This document shows positions 63,913 through 64,000 of a stretch of DNA of 64,000 nt, piece after piece. Source of the stretch: Pirellulales bacterium (GTDB lineage Bacteria > Planctomycetota > Planctomycetia > Pirellulales > UBA1268); contig JAGYJY010000016.1 in assembly GCA_018401745.1 (NCBI GenBank), positions 62,001 to 126,000 of the forward strand, in the 5' to 3' direction. The notes under the pieces were generated by a model. It was given only the letters and a program-made list of their open reading frames with translations, had not been told where the DNA came from and made no database searches. The first letter of the stretch is position 1, and each line of letters starts with the position of its first letter. Position numbers and translations under genes: made by a program.

Positions 63913-64000
63913 ATGTCGCTCCCCATCAAGCCTGCTCGCGGTTGCACCTTCGATGAAGTCTCGCTCGGCGAGGTGATGCTTCGCCTCGATCCCGGTGAGG
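63913..64000 (+). CDS. 5' end of a PfkB-family sugar kinase (partial, cut by the window end)
   Basis: Only 29 residues are visible: MSLPIKPARGCTFDEVSLGE followed by VMLRLDPGE. The GEVMLRL motif is typical of the N-terminus of 2-keto-3-deoxygluconate kinases and related PfkB enzymes. Its place at the end of the isomerase/dehydrogenase operon, 51 bases after the Ldh2-type gene, agrees with a KDG-kinase role. Confidence 0.6.
   Translation, partial: MSLPIKPARGCTFDEVSLGEVMLRLDPGE

Overview
The window is high-GC DNA with tightly packed genes and looks like a chromosome segment of a planctomycete, probably from the Pirellulales side of the phylum. This is inferred from the protein families, not from a marker gene. 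Typical planctomycete items are a secreted formylglycine sulfatase, twin-arginine Gfo/Idh/MocA oxidoreductases, a DUF1080-type lipoprotein, an FG-GAP/VCBS secreted protein, a HEAT-repeat cysteine-rich secreted protein and very large caspase-like and von Willebrand A proteins. I saw no rRNA, tRNA, CRISPR array or insertion sequence.

Layout. 1-1749: the 3' end of an unknown gene, followed by a 1.56-kb two-gene cassette (AbiEii-like nucleotidyltransferase and AbiEi-like winged-helix regulator) between two perfect 41-bp direct repeats. 1804-4048: a flotillin/NfeD membrane pair. 4278-9534: reverse-strand SGNH hydrolase, two Gfo/Idh/MocA proteins and a sulfatase. 9587-10786: a Cys-rich HEAT protein. 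10909-44018: a type VI secretion (T6SS) locus of about 33 kb. 44241-57383: housekeeping and accessory genes (LL-diaminopimelate aminotransferase, lipoprotein, photolyase, DUF1080 lipoprotein, YeiH-type transporter, TPR/thioredoxin protein, PHP phosphoesterase, FAD/Fe-S dehydrogenase). 57384-58106: repeat-rich intergenic DNA. 58107-59339: FG-GAP protein. 59584-64000: a forward sugar or sugar-acid catabolic operon running off the window.

The T6SS locus is the main item. A reverse-strand series runs sigma factor, tssA, tssB, tssC, a second tssC-like gene, tagJ/impE, PAAR, a zinc-ribbon methyltransferase, tssE, tssF, tssG, clpV, hcp, hcp, vgrG and a small unknown gene. A forward series holds tssK, tssL and a short tssM. 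The TssM-like protein keeps its three membrane segments and cytoplasmic part but stops a few residues after the third segment, so the whole periplasmic half is missing. No TssJ lipoprotein is visible. Divergent from tssK are two giant proteins (1659 and 1738 residues), each with one N-terminal membrane anchor and a degenerate caspase-like domain. One carries a von Willebrand A domain and the other a carboxypeptidase-regulatory-like end domain. I propose, as inference, that these giants replace or cap the missing periplasmic part of the membrane complex.

Three genes (the AbiEi-like regulator, dapL and the FAD/Fe-S dehydrogenase) each contain one single-base frameshift. Sequencing or assembly error is a live explanation for all three. 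The regulator alone has a classic slippery heptamer at the shift point.
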